Source of the DNA: Cytobacillus luteolus
Lineage (GTDB): Bacteria > Bacillota > Bacilli > Bacillales > Bacillaceae_L
Direction of reading: 5' to 3'
Assembly (NCBI RefSeq): GCF_017873715.1
Contig: NZ_JAGGKM010000003.1
Coordinates: forward strand, 310,001 to 374,000
DNA: 64,000 nt
Under the pieces are notes generated by a model. That model worked only from the letters and a program-made list of their open reading frames with translations, searched no databases and was not told the DNA's origin. The stretch's first letter is position 1. Each line of letters opens with the position of its first letter. Both the position numbers and the translations under genes were made by a program. This document shows, in pieces, positions 63,021 through 64,000 of the stretch.

Positions 63021-63150
63021 ATGAATTACATTGCAGAAATGAGAAAGTATATTGGTCATGAAACTCTGTTGACGTTGGATGCGCGATTATTATAGAGAAT
63101 AACGGACAGATACTGTTGCAACATCGGACTGATGAAGACAATTACAGAAA
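63021..63150 (+). pseudogene. NUDIX hydrolase remnant
   Basis: Reads MNYIAEMRKYIGHETLLT, then after a single-base frameshift VGCAIIIENNGQILLQHRTDEDNY, the opening of a NUDIX domain. The catalytic NUDIX box is lost. From 62946 to 63284 nothing else is seen. Confidence 0.72.
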
Positions 63151-63284
63151 AGATAAAAGAATTATTTATTAATGTATTTCACTTAATTTCTTAGGAGTTT
63201 GAGAATGTCTAGTTAATAGGAATGGATAGCTCAAGCATGTGCACAGTTTACGATGAATTAGTAGATGAAAAGAGAGGTTACATC

Positions 63285-63554
63285 ATGTCAGTTAGTTTTT
63301 CACAAATGGTTATTCTTTTTATTCTGATCGGTGGTCCATTGCTTTTACCGCTTCTCACTAAAAAATGGACATGGTTTATTACAATGATTATAGGGTATGC
63401 AGCTTATATTCTTTGTGGAATCTATCTTCACTCTACCTCAGATATTACGGAGTACGGTACTGGCTATGGCATCTTTATTGTTCCTTACGTAATAGGAATA
63501 TCGATTTTAGGTGCATTTTTGCATAATACCTCTACCCAAAACCAAAAGAGTTAG
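63285..63554 (+). CDS. Small membrane protein (89 aa)
   Basis: 89 residues from ATG 63285 after AGAGAGG; three hydrophobic helices (MVILFILIGGPLLLPLL, WFITMIIGYAAYILCGIYL, FIVPYVIGISILGAFL). No family recognised. The longer frame to 63222 lacks a ribosome site. Confidence 0.6.
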   Translation: MSVSFSQMVILFILIGGPLLLPLLTKKWTWFITMIIGYAAYILCGIYLHSTSDITEYGTGYGIFIVPYVIGISILGAFLHNTSTQNQKS

Positions 63555-63746
63555 TAATAAAAGCATTAGCTGTTAAACTATTATGTAATAAAATTCTACA
63601 ACTCAGAAAAAAGACAATAGCAAAGAAGAACCATCTCTATTCGTTTAAAAAAATGGAGAGAGCTTCAATCTTCATTGAACTATAGATTGGATTGACTGGA
63701 TTAAGAACAAGTATTGCCACTTCAGTACATTTTCATTCTCTGTGGT

Positions 63747-63769
63747 GCAGCGCCGATTATTGCGCTGCA
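63747..63769. repeat. Short GC-rich hairpin
   Basis: GCAGCGC and GCGCTGC around CGATTATT, without a T run. Just upstream of hairpin repeat I. The rest of the 63555-63860 gap carries no gene. Confidence 0.5.
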
Positions 63770-63775
63770 TGGGCG

Positions 63776-63838
63776 GCTAAAGGGGGCGTATCTGGAACAA
63801 GTAGATACGCTCTTTCACTATTGGAGCAGAATAGCTTA
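63776..63838 (+). repeat. Hairpin repeat I
   Basis: GCTAAAGGGGGCGTATCT, loop GGAACAAGT, AGATACGC, then TCTTTCACTATTGGAGCAGAATAGC. GCTA and TAGC borders pair. Confidence 0.75.
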
Positions 63839-63860
63839 ATAGAAATAGTCTAAATTTGAA

Positions 63861-64000
63861 ATGCATGGGGTGATAAGAATATCTAGCAATACAGTATTCA
63901 ATATTATTTTATTTCTTCTAATTATCATTGAGTTTTTTGTGTTGATTTGGGTTAAAAAAAGTTTTAAATCAATGTTTCCAAAAGACAAACTTCAAATATT
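63861..64000 (+). CDS. Start of a small membrane protein, cut by window end
   Basis: Open frame from ATG 63861 to the end: MHGVIRISSNTVFNIILFLL, IIIEFFVLIWVKKSFK. One membrane helix seen. The start is uncertain (GTG 63870 possible), no strong ribosome site. It follows hairpin repeat I like the other genes of this region. Confidence 0.45.
   Translation, partial: MHGVIRISSNTVFNIILFLLIIIEFFVLIWVKKSFKSMFPKDKLQI

Noticed and set aside
62080-63150. Intact prophage or integrative element
   Set aside because: Only a broken recombinase is present; there are no structural, packaging or replication genes.

Overview
The window is chromosomal DNA of a low-GC, endospore-forming member of the Bacillaceae. 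Many genes and stretches of gene order match Bacillus subtilis: bacilliredoxin brxA/ypiP/ypjP, thyA-dfrA, yplQ-yplP, ypmP, the Sco protein ypmQ, ypmR-ypmS, a ykoN/ykoP/ykoQ-like trio, and the yod-kamA-yokU cluster. Sporulation-linked families are present (phosphosulfolactate synthase, two YjcZ-type miniproteins, the kamA locus). No rRNA, tRNA, CRISPR array or intact phage was seen. Identities rest on remembered families and visible motifs, not on searches.

1-9.7 kb: a deacetylase cut by the window edge, a GC-rich dispersed repeat, brxA, ypiP, three unlisted miniproteins, ypjP, a TerC-type membrane protein, a secreted lethal-factor-like metallopeptidase, the thyA-dfrA-plsC operon, then yplQ and yplP on the minus strand. 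The YplP-like AAA+ regulator lacks the sigma-54 contact loop and has an 18-bp palindrome in its own promoter region. 9.7-20 kb: ypmP, DegV, a PCYCGC lipoprotein, an LSm-like small protein, a sporulation-kinase-like histidine kinase, an MFS exporter and a sulfur operon (comA, histidine phosphatase, cysH, sat, cysC) that seems built to turn sulfate into sulfolactate. 20-34.9 kb: Sco, glycosyltransferase/YkoP/metallophosphoesterase, YpmR/YpmS, small spore-type genes, a second RsgA, GDPD, fused MsrAB, aldehyde dehydrogenase with DUF779, cold-shock protein, M20 amidohydrolase and a GNAT enzyme.

35-45.4 kb: CstA, a CC-ending small protein and an ArsA-like ATPase; a D-amino-acid pair (Dat and a DmpA-type peptidase); a LysE exporter; a second YjcZ; bioB behind a recognisable BirA operator; a composite repeat in which a 52-bp tandem array of hairpins splits the GC-rich dispersed repeat; and redox enzymes. 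45.5-54.1 kb: the lysine/beta-lysine locus yodT-yodS-yodR-yodQ, ablB (yodP), a sigma-54 activator, kamA and yokU. A textbook -24/-12 promoter precedes kamA, with two similar 28-bp candidate enhancer sites upstream of it.

54.3-64 kb is an accessory region: short orphan genes all on the plus strand (lipoproteins, small membrane proteins, an ECF sigma/anti-sigma pair, an aminoglycoside-phosphotransferase-fold kinase, an MntA/HepT toxin-antitoxin pair). They are separated by a family of roughly 70-bp imperfect hairpins with conserved borders and loop, and end near a dead tyrosine recombinase and a dead NUDIX gene. This cassette-like layout is the most unusual structure in the window.
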